33,287 nucleotides of DNA from Eubacteriales bacterium. Lineage in GTDB: Bacteria > Bacillota_A > Clostridia > Lachnospirales > Lachnospiraceae. The notes below the pieces were generated by a model. The model saw only the letters and a list, made by a program, of their open reading frames with translations. It was not told the origin of the DNA and did not search any database. The stretch's first letter is position 1, and each line of letters starts with the position of its first letter. The position numbers and the translations under genes were made by a program. The DNA is taken from assembly GCA_030533315.1 (NCBI GenBank), contig JAUNJL010000025.1, positions 1 to 33,287 of the forward strand, given 5' to 3'. This document shows positions 16,646 through 24,015 of the stretch, in pieces.

Positions 16646-18742
16646 ATGTACAAAAGTTATTCCATGGATTTAGCTGGAAGAACCTTGACCGTGGACATCG
16701 GCCGCGTGGCAAAGCAGGCCAATGGGGCAGCTCTGATGCACTACGGGGACACCACCGTTCTTTCCACAGCAACGGCCTCCAAGGAGCCGAGAGAGGGGAT
16801 CGATTTCTTCCCCCTGAGTGTCGAGTATGAGGAAAAGATGTACGCCGTGGGGAAAATACCCGGCGGCTTCAATAAGAGGGAGGGAAAGGCCAGCGAGCAC
16901 GCCATCCTGACCTCCAGGGTCATCGACCGTCCCATGCGTCCTCTTTTCCCGAAGGATTACCGCAATGATGTGACCCTGGTGAACATGGTCATGTCCGTGG
17001 ATCCGGAGTGCAATCCAGAGGTTCCCGCCATGCTGGGGTCCTCCATTGCCACCTGCATTTCCGACATTCCCTTTGATGGCCCCTGTGCCACCACCCAGGT
17101 GGGCATGATCGACGGGGAGCTGATCATCAATCCTTCCCTGGGCCAGAAGGACGTGTCCGACCTGCAGCTCACCGTCGCCTCCACAAGGGACAAGGTGATC
17201 ATGATCGAGGCCGGGGCCAATGAGGTGCCGGAGGACCGCATGATCGAGGCGATCTACAAGGCTCATGAGGTAAACCAGGAGATCATCCGGTTTATCGACC
17301 GTATTGTGGAGGAGTGCGGAAGAGAGAAGCACACCTATGAGTCCTGCGCCGTTCCCCAGGAGCTTTTTGACGCCATCATGGAGATCGTTCCTCCCCAGGA
17401 GATGGAGGTGGCCGTATTTTCCGATGACAAGCAGACCAGAGAGAAAAATGTCAGTGCGTTGACGGAGAAGCTGAAGGAGGCCTTTGCGGATAAGGAGGAG
17501 TGGCTGGAGGTTCTCAGTGAGGCCGTTTACCAGTACCAGAAAAAGACGGTCCGCAAGATGATCCTGAAGGACCACAAGCGCCCCGATGGGCGGGCCATCG
17601 ACCAGATCCGCCCGCTGGCGGCGGAGGTGGATATCATCCCCCGCGTGCATGGCTCTGCCATGTTCACCAGAGGACAGACGCAGATCTGTACCGTGACCAC
17701 GCTGGCGCCTCTGTCTGAGGCACAGAGGCTGGACGGCCTGGATGAGTTTGAGACCTCCAAGAGATATATGCACCACTACAATTTCCCATCCTACTCCGTA
17801 GGTGAGACGAAGCCTTCCAGGGGACCGGGACGGAGGGAGATTGGACATGGCGCCCTGGCGGAGAGAGCTTTGATCCCGGTGCTTCCCACCGAGGAGGAGT
17901 TCCCCTATGCCATCCGTACCGTGTCGGAGACCTTTGAGTCCAACGGCTCCACCTCCCAGGCCAGCATCTGCGCCTCCACCATGTCCCTGGAGGCGGCTGG
18001 AGTGCCCATCCGCAAGCCGGTGGCCGGCATCTCCTGCGGCCTGGTGACGGGGGACACGGACGACGATTATATCGTTCTCACAGACATTCAGGGGCTGGAG
18101 GACTTCTTCGGGGATATGGACTTTAAGGTGGCAGGCACCCATGACGGCATCACCGCCATCCAGATGGACATCAAGATCCACGGACTGACGAGACAGATCG
18201 TGGAGGAGGCCATCCGCCGGACAAAGGAGGCCAGGGAGTATATCCTGACCGAGGTGATGGAAAAATGTATCGCCGGGCCTCGTCCCTCCGTTGGTAAATA
18301 TGCGCCGAAGATCATTCAGATCCAGATCGATCCTCAGAAGATCGGCGACGTGGTGGGACAGAGAGGCAAGACCATCAATACCATCATTGAGCGCACCGGC
18401 GTGAAGATCGACATCACCGATGACGGCGCAGTCTCCATCTGCGGCGTGGAGGATAAGAGTATGCAGGACGCCAAGCACATGGTGGAAATGATCGCCATGG
18501 ACTTTGAGGAAGGACAGATCCTCACAGGCCGGGTGGTGAGCATCAAGGAGTTTGGCGCCTTCATCGAGTTCGCACCGGGCAAGGAGGGAATGGTACACAT
18601 TTCCAAGATCTGCAAGGAGCGTATCGGCCGGGTGGAGGATGTGCTGACCCTGGGCGACAAGGTGACCGTGAAATGCCTTGGAAAGGACAAGATGGGAAGA
18701 TTGAGCTTCAGCATGAAGGATGTTCCCTCAAATAGAAGATAA
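16646..18742 (+). CDS. pnp: polyribonucleotide nucleotidyltransferase (PNPase)
   Basis: PNPase is a trimeric 3'-to-5' phosphorolytic exoribonuclease central to mRNA decay. The 698-residue protein has two RNase PH domains joined by a helical linker. The first contains ATASKEPREGIDFFPLSVEY; the second contains MFTRGQTQ, the RGPGRREIGHG block and the catalytic-region Asp residues in FGDMDFKVAGT. A KH domain (IDPQKIGDVVGQRGKTIN, from about residue 556) and an S1 domain (GRVVSIKEFGAFIEF, from about 630) close it. The start at 16646 follows AAAGGAGA. It is full length with all expected motifs. Confidence 0.97.
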   Translation: MYKSYSMDLAGRTLTVDIGRVAKQANGAALMHYGDTTVLSTATASKEPREGIDFFPLSVEYEEKMYAVGKIPGGFNKREGKASEHAILTSRVIDRPMRPLFPKDYRNDVTLVNMVMSVDPECNPEVPAMLGSSIATCISDIPFDGPCATTQVGMIDGELIINPSLGQKDVSDLQLTVASTRDKVIMIEAGANEVPEDRMIEAIYKAHEVNQEIIRFIDRIVEECGREKHTYESCAVPQELFDAIMEIVPPQEMEVAVFSDDKQTREKNVSALTEKLKEAFADKEEWLEVLSEAVYQYQKKTVRKMILKDHKRPDGRAIDQIRPLAAEVDIIPRVHGSAMFTRGQTQICTVTTLAPLSEAQRLDGLDEFETSKRYMHHYNFPSYSVGETKPSRGPGRREIGHGALAERALIPVLPTEEEFPYAIRTVSETFESNGSTSQASICASTMSLEAAGVPIRKPVAGISCGLVTGDTDDDYIVLTDIQGLEDFFGDMDFKVAGTHDGITAIQMDIKIHGLTRQIVEEAIRRTKEAREYILTEVMEKCIAGPRPSVGKYAPKIIQIQIDPQKIGDVVGQRGKTINTIIERTGVKIDITDDGAVSICGVEDKSMQDAKHMVEMIAMDFEEGQILTGRVVSIKEFGAFIEFAPGKEGMVHISKICKERIGRVEDVLTLGDKVTVKCLGKDKMGRLSFSMKDVPSNRR

Positions 18743-18770
18743 GCCGGAGGGCGGGAGTCTTTCGGCCTTG

Positions 18771-18838
18771 CAGCAGAAACGCCGGACCGTGAAAGCCCGG
18801 CGTTTCCGCTGTAAAAAAGGCAGATCCACCGCCTTTTT
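18771..18838 (+). terminator. pnp terminator region, two hairpins
   Basis: A long imperfect stem (CAGCAGAAACGCCGG from 18771 with CCGGCGTTTCCGCTG ending at 18811) is followed by AAAAAGGC/GCCTTTTT (18814-18821 and 18831-18838), whose right arm supplies the U-run. Confidence 0.6.
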
Positions 18839-18865
18839 GGAGACGAGAAAGAGAGGATGAGGAAG

Positions 18866-19378
18866 ATGAGACGGATCGGACAATTTCAAAAGGTGAGCTT
18901 TCCCCGGTTCCTGGAGGATTGGCAGGACACCTTTGGCCCTGGCAGGGAGGAGGAGATCAGGGAGCTCTATGAGGGTATCCTCCTTCCCAGGAGGGCTACG
19001 GCAGGCAGTGCGGGCTATGACTTTTTTACCCCTATCACCCTGGTGGTGGCTCCGGGAGAGACGGTGAAGATCCCCACGGGCATCCGGGTGCGGATGGAGC
19101 CGGGATGGGTGCTGAAGTGCTATCCCAGAAGCAGCCTTGGGTTTCGATACCGCCTGCAGATGAACAACACCGTGGGGATCATTGACAGCGATTATTACGC
19201 TTCGGACAATGAGGGGCATATTTTTGCCAAGCTGATCAATGACTCCAGGGAAGAGAAGACTGTGACGCTTCAGGCCGGGACAGGCTTTATGCAGGGGATT
19301 TTCGTGGAATACGGGATCACCCTGGATGATGAAGCCTCCCAGGTGCGAAACGGCGGCCTTGGCAGCACCACCGGATGA
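18866..19378 (+). CDS. dut: deoxyuridine 5'-triphosphate nucleotidohydrolase (dUTPase)
   Basis: dUTPase hydrolyses dUTP to dUMP and keeps uracil out of DNA. The 170-residue protein has all five trimeric dUTPase motifs: GSAGYDFF (47-54), PRSSLG (87-92), NTVGIIDSDY (101-110, with the catalytic Asp), the QGIF region (143-146) and GGLGSTTG (163-170). An N-terminal extension of about 38 residues precedes motif 1, longer than the classic E. coli enzyme. I prefer the ATG at 18866 (MRRIGQF) over 18857 because AGAGG then sits nine bases upstream. The gene follows the pnp terminators without an obvious promoter of its own and converges on the DUF1292 gene. Confidence 0.93.
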   Translation: MRRIGQFQKVSFPRFLEDWQDTFGPGREEEIRELYEGILLPRRATAGSAGYDFFTPITLVVAPGETVKIPTGIRVRMEPGWVLKCYPRSSLGFRYRLQMNNTVGIIDSDYYASDNEGHIFAKLINDSREEKTVTLQAGTGFMQGIFVEYGITLDDEASQVRNGGLGSTTG

Positions 19379-19383
19379 AGACC

Positions 19384-19441
19384 GCAAAAAAAGCCGCTTC
19401 CCCAGGACAGGATGACTGTCCCGGGGAAGCGGCTTTTTTGC
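19384..19441. terminator. bidirectional terminator between dut and the DUF1292 gene
   Basis: A very strong hairpin: GCCGCTTCCCC (19393-19403) pairs with GGGGAAGCGGC (19423-19433) around an inner GGACAG/CTGTCC stem. It has seven A residues on the left and six T residues on the right, so it works for both converging genes. Confidence 0.9.
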
Positions 19442-19519
19442 CGGCGGAGGCGCCCTTCTGGGCCTGGACGCAGGGAGAGCCAGGCGGCAGAAGGGAAGGT
19501 ATGAAGGTCCTTTTGGGGC

Positions 19520-19906
19520 CTACTCCAGAGGTTCCTTTGCCTCCTCGGCGGCCCTTGCATTTTGAAGGATGATGTCAAAGGCAGCGGCAGCCTTGCTGTA
19601 CTCCTCATCGTCCTCCACGTTGGACAGCACGGGATCTCCCTTTTCCGTGCGGGAAAAGACGTAGAGATAAACCTCCCCGTCCTCATTCTGTCCGTTCTCG
19701 TCCAGGGGAAGAAGGGCGATGTACTCCTTTTCGTCCACCGGGAAGATGGTCAGGATGGCGCACTCCACCTCCGTGTTGTCCTCCATGGTCAGGGTGATGG
19801 TGTGGTGTGCGTCGTCCGTCTTGCAGCCTCCCTGACAGGAGGCGCAGTCGCTGGCGGAGCAGGAAGCGGAGCTATTGCAGCTTTCTCGGTCAAATGTGTC
19901 GCTCAT
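19520..19906 (-). CDS. DUF1292 (YrzB-like) protein with Cys-rich N-terminus
   Basis: This 128-residue protein resembles DUF1292 proteins: a compact beta-rich, acidic domain with TITLTMEDNTEVECAILTIF and EKEYIALLPLDE, then EVYLYVFSRT and a C-terminal helix. The function of the domain is unknown. The first 30 residues carry five cysteines (10, 16, 21, 24, 28) in a Ser/Asp-rich stretch followed by His34-His35, which could bind a metal. The ATG at 19906 follows GAGGATT; the upstream in-frame ATG at 20002 lacks a ribosome binding site and adds a Gly/Ala-rich non-family stretch. The gene has its own - strand promoter and shares the terminator with dut. Confidence 0.8.
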   Translation of the reverse strand: MSDTFDRESCNSSASCSASDCASCQGGCKTDDAHHTITLTMEDNTEVECAILTIFPVDEKEYIALLPLDENGQNEDGEVYLYVFSRTEKGDPVLSNVEDDEEYSKAAAAFDIILQNARAAEEAKEPLE

Positions 19907-20034
19907 AAATAAATCCTCGCTTTTCTTAGATAGTGGATTCGCCGTGACAGCCAGGCCGCCTTCCCCGCCGGTGGCGGAGGCGGCGGGTCCATCGAGAACC
20001 ACCGCCCCGGAGGGCCTTCACGGAGCGTTCCTAA

Positions 20035-20058
20035 GGCATCCGGCTGGGCATCCGGCTG
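20035..20058. repeat. 12-bp perfect tandem duplication
   Basis: GGCATCCGGCTG occurs twice head to tail in the leader of the DUF1292 gene. The rest of 19907-20358 holds two divergent promoters and no gene. Confidence 0.8.
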
Positions 20059-20094
20059 CACCCTGTTGAAACGGCCGTCGTCGCAGCTATGGCT

Positions 20095-20123
20095 ATTCTA
20101 ACAGAAAGGACGGGGGAATGCAA
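20095..20123 (-). promoter_or_regulatory. promoter of the DUF1292 gene
   Basis: On the - strand, TTGCAT (20123-20118), a 17-bp spacer and TAGAAT (20100-20095). The start would be near 20088, giving a long leader of about 180 nt. Confidence 0.6.
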
Positions 20124-20208
20124 TACCGGTAAGCCATCAGGCCAGGCCAGGGCCATTTGGGAAGCCTGCCACAGGCCCCTGCCATGAGAAAACCATGTCA
20201 AAATGTAT

Positions 20209-20237
20209 TTGGTTGGAAAAGAAATCTATGTTATAAT
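20209..20237 (+). promoter_or_regulatory. promoter of xth
   Basis: TTGGTT at 20209-20214, a 17-bp spacer and a perfect TATAAT at 20232-20237. The leader of about 115 nt contains two CGGCCG palindromes (near 20245 and 20317) that could pair with each other. Confidence 0.65.
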
Positions 20238-20358
20238 AAAGCTGCGGCCGTGAGATTGGACTGTCTGTTGTTTGCCGTATCTTTTACGGGGCTCCGCAAA
20301 GGAAGCGGGGCGGATGCGGCCGTTGGAGCGTAGAAAAACAAAAGAAGAGGAGAGTTAT

Positions 20359-21138
20359 ATGAAGCTGATTTCATGGAATGTAAATGGGATAAGGGCCTGC
20401 GTGACAAAGGGCTTTTTGGACAGCTTTTCCCTTCTGGACGGGGATATCTTCTGCCTGCAGGAGACGAAGTGCCAGGAGAATCAGATACAGCTGGAGCTGC
20501 CCGGCTATTATCAATATTGGAACTATGCCAACCGGAAGGGGTATTCCGGTACCGCCGTGTTTACGAAAAAGGAGCCTCTGTCCGTGACCAGGGGGATCGG
20601 GATGGAGGAGCATGACCAGGAGGGCAGGGTCATCACCTTGGAATACCCGGGCTTTTACCTGGTCACCGTGTACACTCCCAATTCCCAGGGTGAGCTGAAG
20701 CGTCTCCCATACCGCATGGAGTGGGAGCGTGACTTTCTGGCCTATCTTTTGGGGCTTCAGGAGAAGAAGCCTGTGATCGTCTGCGGGGACCTTAATGTGG
20801 CGCACCGGGAGATCGATCTGAAAAATCCAAAGACCAACCGGATGAACGCCGGCTTTACCGACCAGGAGAGGGCTTGCTTTACCACGGTGCTGGAGAAGGG
20901 CTTTATCGACACCTTCCGCTATTTCTATCCAGACAAGGAGGGAATCTACTCCTGGTGGTCCTATCGATTTAAGGCCCGGGAAAAAAATGCGGGGTGGAGG
21001 ATCGACTACTTTTTGACCTCCGCTTCCCTGAAGGAGAAGCTGGAGGACGCAAAGATCCATACGGAAATCATGGGATCGGATCATTGCCCCGTGGAGCTGG
21101 ACATCAGCCTGGACTGGGACGCCAGGGCTTCGCTTTAG
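20359..21138 (+). CDS. xth: exodeoxyribonuclease III / AP endonuclease
   Basis: This is a base-excision repair enzyme that cuts DNA at abasic sites and trims 3' ends. The 259-residue protein is a full-length endonuclease/exonuclease/phosphatase-fold enzyme: ISWNVNGIRAC at the start, the metal-ligand Glu35 in LQETKCQ, the GDLNVAHREIDL block, YSWWSYRFKAREKNAGWRID and the terminal SDHCPVELDI with the catalytic His. The ATG at 20359 (MKLISWNVNG) fits the family start and has AGAGGAGAG upstream. It has its own promoter. The 148-bp gap after it holds a TTGTC/GACAA inverted repeat at 21206-21220 and a GCCCC/GGGGC hairpin near 21253-21265. Confidence 0.95.
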   Translation: MKLISWNVNGIRACVTKGFLDSFSLLDGDIFCLQETKCQENQIQLELPGYYQYWNYANRKGYSGTAVFTKKEPLSVTRGIGMEEHDQEGRVITLEYPGFYLVTVYTPNSQGELKRLPYRMEWERDFLAYLLGLQEKKPVIVCGDLNVAHREIDLKNPKTNRMNAGFTDQERACFTTVLEKGFIDTFRYFYPDKEGIYSWWSYRFKAREKNAGWRIDYFLTSASLKEKLEDAKIHTEIMGSDHCPVELDISLDWDARASL

Positions 21139-21286
21139 GGGGCGGGGCGCCGGGGCAGAGGGGCACAGGCTCCCGGCAGCGCCAGGACTATGGGAAAATG
21201 AAAAATTGTCACAGAGACAAGAAAGAAGGACAAAGGAATTTTGCGCAGATCGCCCCTGTGGGGCCAAAGTATGAGGAGGGCTTACG

Positions 21287-23329
21287 ATGGCTGCGAAAAG
21301 AAGGAACAACATTCAACCAGGACATCCCCTGTTTTTGGGGGCGAACCGCCTGGCAGAGGGCTACAATTTTGCGGTGGAGGCTCCGGAGGACGCGTCGGTC
21401 TCCCTGCTTCTGTACAGAGGGAGGGGAAAGGCGCCTGCGGAGGAGCTGCCGCTGACGAAGGAGTTTTGTACGGGAAGGATCTATTCGGTTCTGCTGAAGG
21501 GCTTTCGGCCGGAGGGCTTCCAGTATAATTTTCAGATCAATGGAAGGGTTCTGCCGGATCCCTGCGCATACCGCATCTTCGGCAGGGAGCGGTTCGGCGC
21601 ACCCATAGATCCGGATCCCCACAAGATCCGCTGCGGCTTTCTGCCGGAAAAGGAGTTTGACTGGGAGGGAGACCGGATGCCGGAGCTGACCTACGAGGAC
21701 ATGATCCTCTATAAGCTCCACGTGAGAGGCTATACCCGCCAGTGGAAGGGAACGGGGCCAAAAAAGGGCACCTTTGAAAGCCTGATCGGGATGATCCCCT
21801 ATTGGAAGGAGCTGGGGATCAACGCCATCGAGCTGATGCCCGCCTACGAGTTTCCCGAGGTTTCCCCCCATACGCCTCATACGGGGATGGTCACCAGCCG
21901 CAGGCCGGCAGGCCTTGTGAATTATTGGGGCTATCTTTCCGGGTTCTATTTTGCTCCAAAAAGCGCCTATGCGGCCACCAGCGATCCAGAGGAGGAGGTG
22001 TGCCGTCTGGTGCGGGCCCTCCACCAGGCGGGGATCGCCTGCATTATGGAAATGTATTTCCCCGCCGGGACGAACCGTTTTACGGCTCTTCGCGCCCTTC
22101 AGTTCTGGAGGGGCTATTACCACATAGACGGCTTTCACCTTGTGGGGGAGGGAGCGCCCCTCCATCTGGCCCTTCACGACGGGGTATTGTTTGGGACAAA
22201 GCTGTTTGCCCATGGCTATGACCTGGGAGCCATCCGCGAGGAGGCCATGCCCAAGGTGAAAAGCTTCGGGGAGTACAACGACGGCTTCTGCAGGGACATG
22301 CGCCGCTTCCTGAAAAGCGACGAGGGCATGGTGCTAAGCGCAAGATACCGAATGACCCGCAGCCATAAGGATCAGGGCGTGATCAACTACATGGCGTGCC
22401 AGGACGGCTTTACCCTGGGGGACATGGTGGCCTACAATTATAAGCACAACGAGGCGAACGGGGAGGACAATCAGGACGGGAGCTCCTACAATGATTCCTG
22501 GAACTGTGGGGCGGAAGGCCCCAGCCGCCGAACCCTGGTCCGTCAGCTGCGCATGAAACAGATGAAAAACGCGTTTGCCCTTCTGCTCCTCTCTCAGGGA
22601 ACGCCCATGATCTACGGGGGTGATGAGATCGCCAATTCCCAGGGGGGAAACAACAATGCCTACTGCCAGGACAATCCCATCGGCTGGGTGGATTGGAAGG
22701 GCTTGAAGAAAAACCAGGAGCTCCGCTCTTTCGTGAAGGAGCTGATCGCCTTTCGGAAGGCCCATCCCATCCTTCACGGAAGGAAGCCTCTTTTGGAGGC
22801 CGACTATGAGGCAAAGGGCTTTCCTGACGTGTCCTTCCACGGGGAGAGGGCCTGGTACTGCAGCTCCGAGAACACCAGCCGTATGCTGGGGATCATGTAC
22901 AACGGGGCCTACGAAAAAAATCAGGAGGGAGATCCTGACGACGCCATTTACATTGCCTGCAATTTTTATTGGGAGGAGAGGGTCTTTGCCCTGCCGAACC
23001 TGCCGGAGGGAATGCACTGGATCAAGGAGATCGACACGGCGGGGAGCTTTTCCCAGGAAGAGCGCTACAAAAAGGACATTGGGGTAGGGCCCAGATCCAT
23101 CGTGGTCCTCCTGGGAAGACGGGAAGAGCCAGGGGATGAGGAAAAGGAGCCATCCGGCCAGGAAGCAGCGGCCGGGGAGGAACTGCAGGAGAAAAAGCTG
23201 CCCGGCCGGGAAGAAACGGCCGGGAAGGAGCCAGGCGAGGAGAAAAAGAAGCTGCCCCTCCAGGAGGAGAAGGACGGGCAGGCGCAAGGATCGGAGGTAG
23301 AAAAGGATGCACCCGTGGCTGCACTTTAA
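21287..23329 (+). CDS. GH13 debranching-enzyme homologue lacking catalytic residues (probable pseudoenzyme)
   Basis: This 680-residue protein aligns with isoamylase/GlgX/pullulanase-type GH13 proteins: an N-terminal CBM48-like beta domain (about 12-90), a TIM-barrel part with YKLHVRGYT (142-150), YNYKHNEANGEDNQDG (383-398) and LLLSQGTPMIYGGDE (432-446), then a C-terminal beta domain to about 610. The active site is altered. Region I, normally DVVxNH, reads EMYFPA (255-260). Region II, normally DGFRFD, reads DGFHLV (281-286), so the nucleophile Asp is Val. Region III, normally AEPWD, reads AHGYD (308-312), so the acid/base Glu is His. Region IV keeps Asp373 but has Gln372 for His. Residues about 611-680 are a Glu/Lys/Pro/Gly-rich tail. 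The reading frame is intact. A glycan-binding or regulatory role is inference. GAGGAGGG precedes the ATG. Confidence 0.85.
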   Translation: MAAKRRNNIQPGHPLFLGANRLAEGYNFAVEAPEDASVSLLLYRGRGKAPAEELPLTKEFCTGRIYSVLLKGFRPEGFQYNFQINGRVLPDPCAYRIFGRERFGAPIDPDPHKIRCGFLPEKEFDWEGDRMPELTYEDMILYKLHVRGYTRQWKGTGPKKGTFESLIGMIPYWKELGINAIELMPAYEFPEVSPHTPHTGMVTSRRPAGLVNYWGYLSGFYFAPKSAYAATSDPEEEVCRLVRALHQAGIACIMEMYFPAGTNRFTALRALQFWRGYYHIDGFHLVGEGAPLHLALHDGVLFGTKLFAHGYDLGAIREEAMPKVKSFGEYNDGFCRDMRRFLKSDEGMVLSARYRMTRSHKDQGVINYMACQDGFTLGDMVAYNYKHNEANGEDNQDGSSYNDSWNCGAEGPSRRTLVRQLRMKQMKNAFALLLLSQGTPMIYGGDEIANSQGGNNNAYCQDNPIGWVDWKGLKKNQELRSFVKELIAFRKAHPILHGRKPLLEADYEAKGFPDVSFHGERAWYCSSENTSRMLGIMYNGAYEKNQEGDPDDAIYIACNFYWEERVFALPNLPEGMHWIKEIDTAGSFSQEERYKKDIGVGPRSIVVLLGRREEPGDEEKEPSGQEAAAGEELQEKKLPGREETAGKEPGEEKKKLPLQEEKDGQAQGSEVEKDAPVAAL

Positions 23330-23897
23330 AACGATCACAAAGCATAAGCTGATGGTCATGAAATATTGCTTTTCCGTGGGGCTGTATAAGCAGGGCCTGC
23401 TTCATGACCTGTCCAAATATGCTCCGTCGGAGTTTCTGGTGGGGTGCCGGTATTACCAGGGGGACAGAAGCCCCAACAACGCTGAGCGGGAGGAAACGGG
23501 GGTTTCCACCGCATGGCTCCACCACAAGGGGAGAAACAGGCACCATTACGAGCACTGGGTGGATTATGCCCTGGACGACGACCATGTGATCATGGGGGCG
23601 AGGATGCCCCGCAGATACGTGGCGGAGATGGTCATGGACCGGATCAGCGCCTCCCGGACCTACCTGGGGGCCGGCTACACCTGCCAGGCGCCTCTGCGGT
23701 ATTATCTGAAAAGCAAGGACAAGCTGTGGTTCGTCCATCCCCAGACCAAGAAGGAGCTGGAGGGTCTGCTTCGGATCCTCCACGATCACGGGGAGAAAAA
23801 GGCGCTGCGCTACATCCGCCGGGTGTACCTTGCCGGGGATCGAAAAAGGGGTCGCAGGAGATCTGGGGTGGCCAGGAAAAGTGGGGAAAAATCATAA
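23307..23897 (+). CDS. DUF5662-family protein (HD-like, unknown function)
   Basis: This 196-residue soluble protein resembles the DUF5662 family (named from memory). It has histidine-rich segments that look like a metal-dependent HD-type phosphohydrolase: LLHDLSKYAPSEF near residues 31-43 and AWLHHKGRNRHHYEHW near 69-84, followed by MPRRYVAEMVMDRISASRTY. The catalytic nature is inferred from the HD/HHxxxHxxHW pattern only. The C-terminus ends in a basic Arg/Lys-rich tail. The ATG overlaps the end of the GH13-like gene by 23 nt, with GGAGG about nine bases upstream, so the two are probably translated together. Confidence 0.75.
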   Translation: MHPWLHFKTITKHKLMVMKYCFSVGLYKQGLLHDLSKYAPSEFLVGCRYYQGDRSPNNAEREETGVSTAWLHHKGRNRHHYEHWVDYALDDDHVIMGARMPRRYVAEMVMDRISASRTYLGAGYTCQAPLRYYLKSKDKLWFVHPQTKKELEGLLRILHDHGEKKALRYIRRVYLAGDRKRGRRRSGVARKSGEKS

Positions 23898-23930
23898 AAA
23901 TAAAAGCTGGCCGCCTGCAGGCAGTATGGG

Positions 23931-23966
23931 AAAGGGTACTCTCTTCGATAGGGGGTACCTTTTTTT
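23931..23966 (+). terminator. intrinsic terminator after the DUF5662 gene
   Basis: An imperfect hairpin from AAAGGGTACTCT to GGGGTACC with a loop near CTTCGATA, followed by seven T residues (23960-23966). Confidence 0.6.
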
Positions 23967-23975
23967 CGTAAAGTT

Positions 23976-23984
23976 TGGTATACT
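23976..23984 (+). promoter_or_regulatory. extended -10 promoter of glf
   Basis: TGGTATACT is an extended -10 element (TGn plus TATACT) without a good -35 box. It lies about 30 bp before the glf start, right behind the terminator of the preceding unit. Confidence 0.55.
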
Positions 23985-24015
23985 ATAGGCTATGAGACAG
24001 AAAGGGGCGTTTCAA

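Noticed and set aside
16670..18598. Antisense open frame of about 640 codons opposite pnp
   Set aside because: Mirror of the pnp codon pattern, with low-complexity His/Leu/Gly composition; pnp itself is certain.
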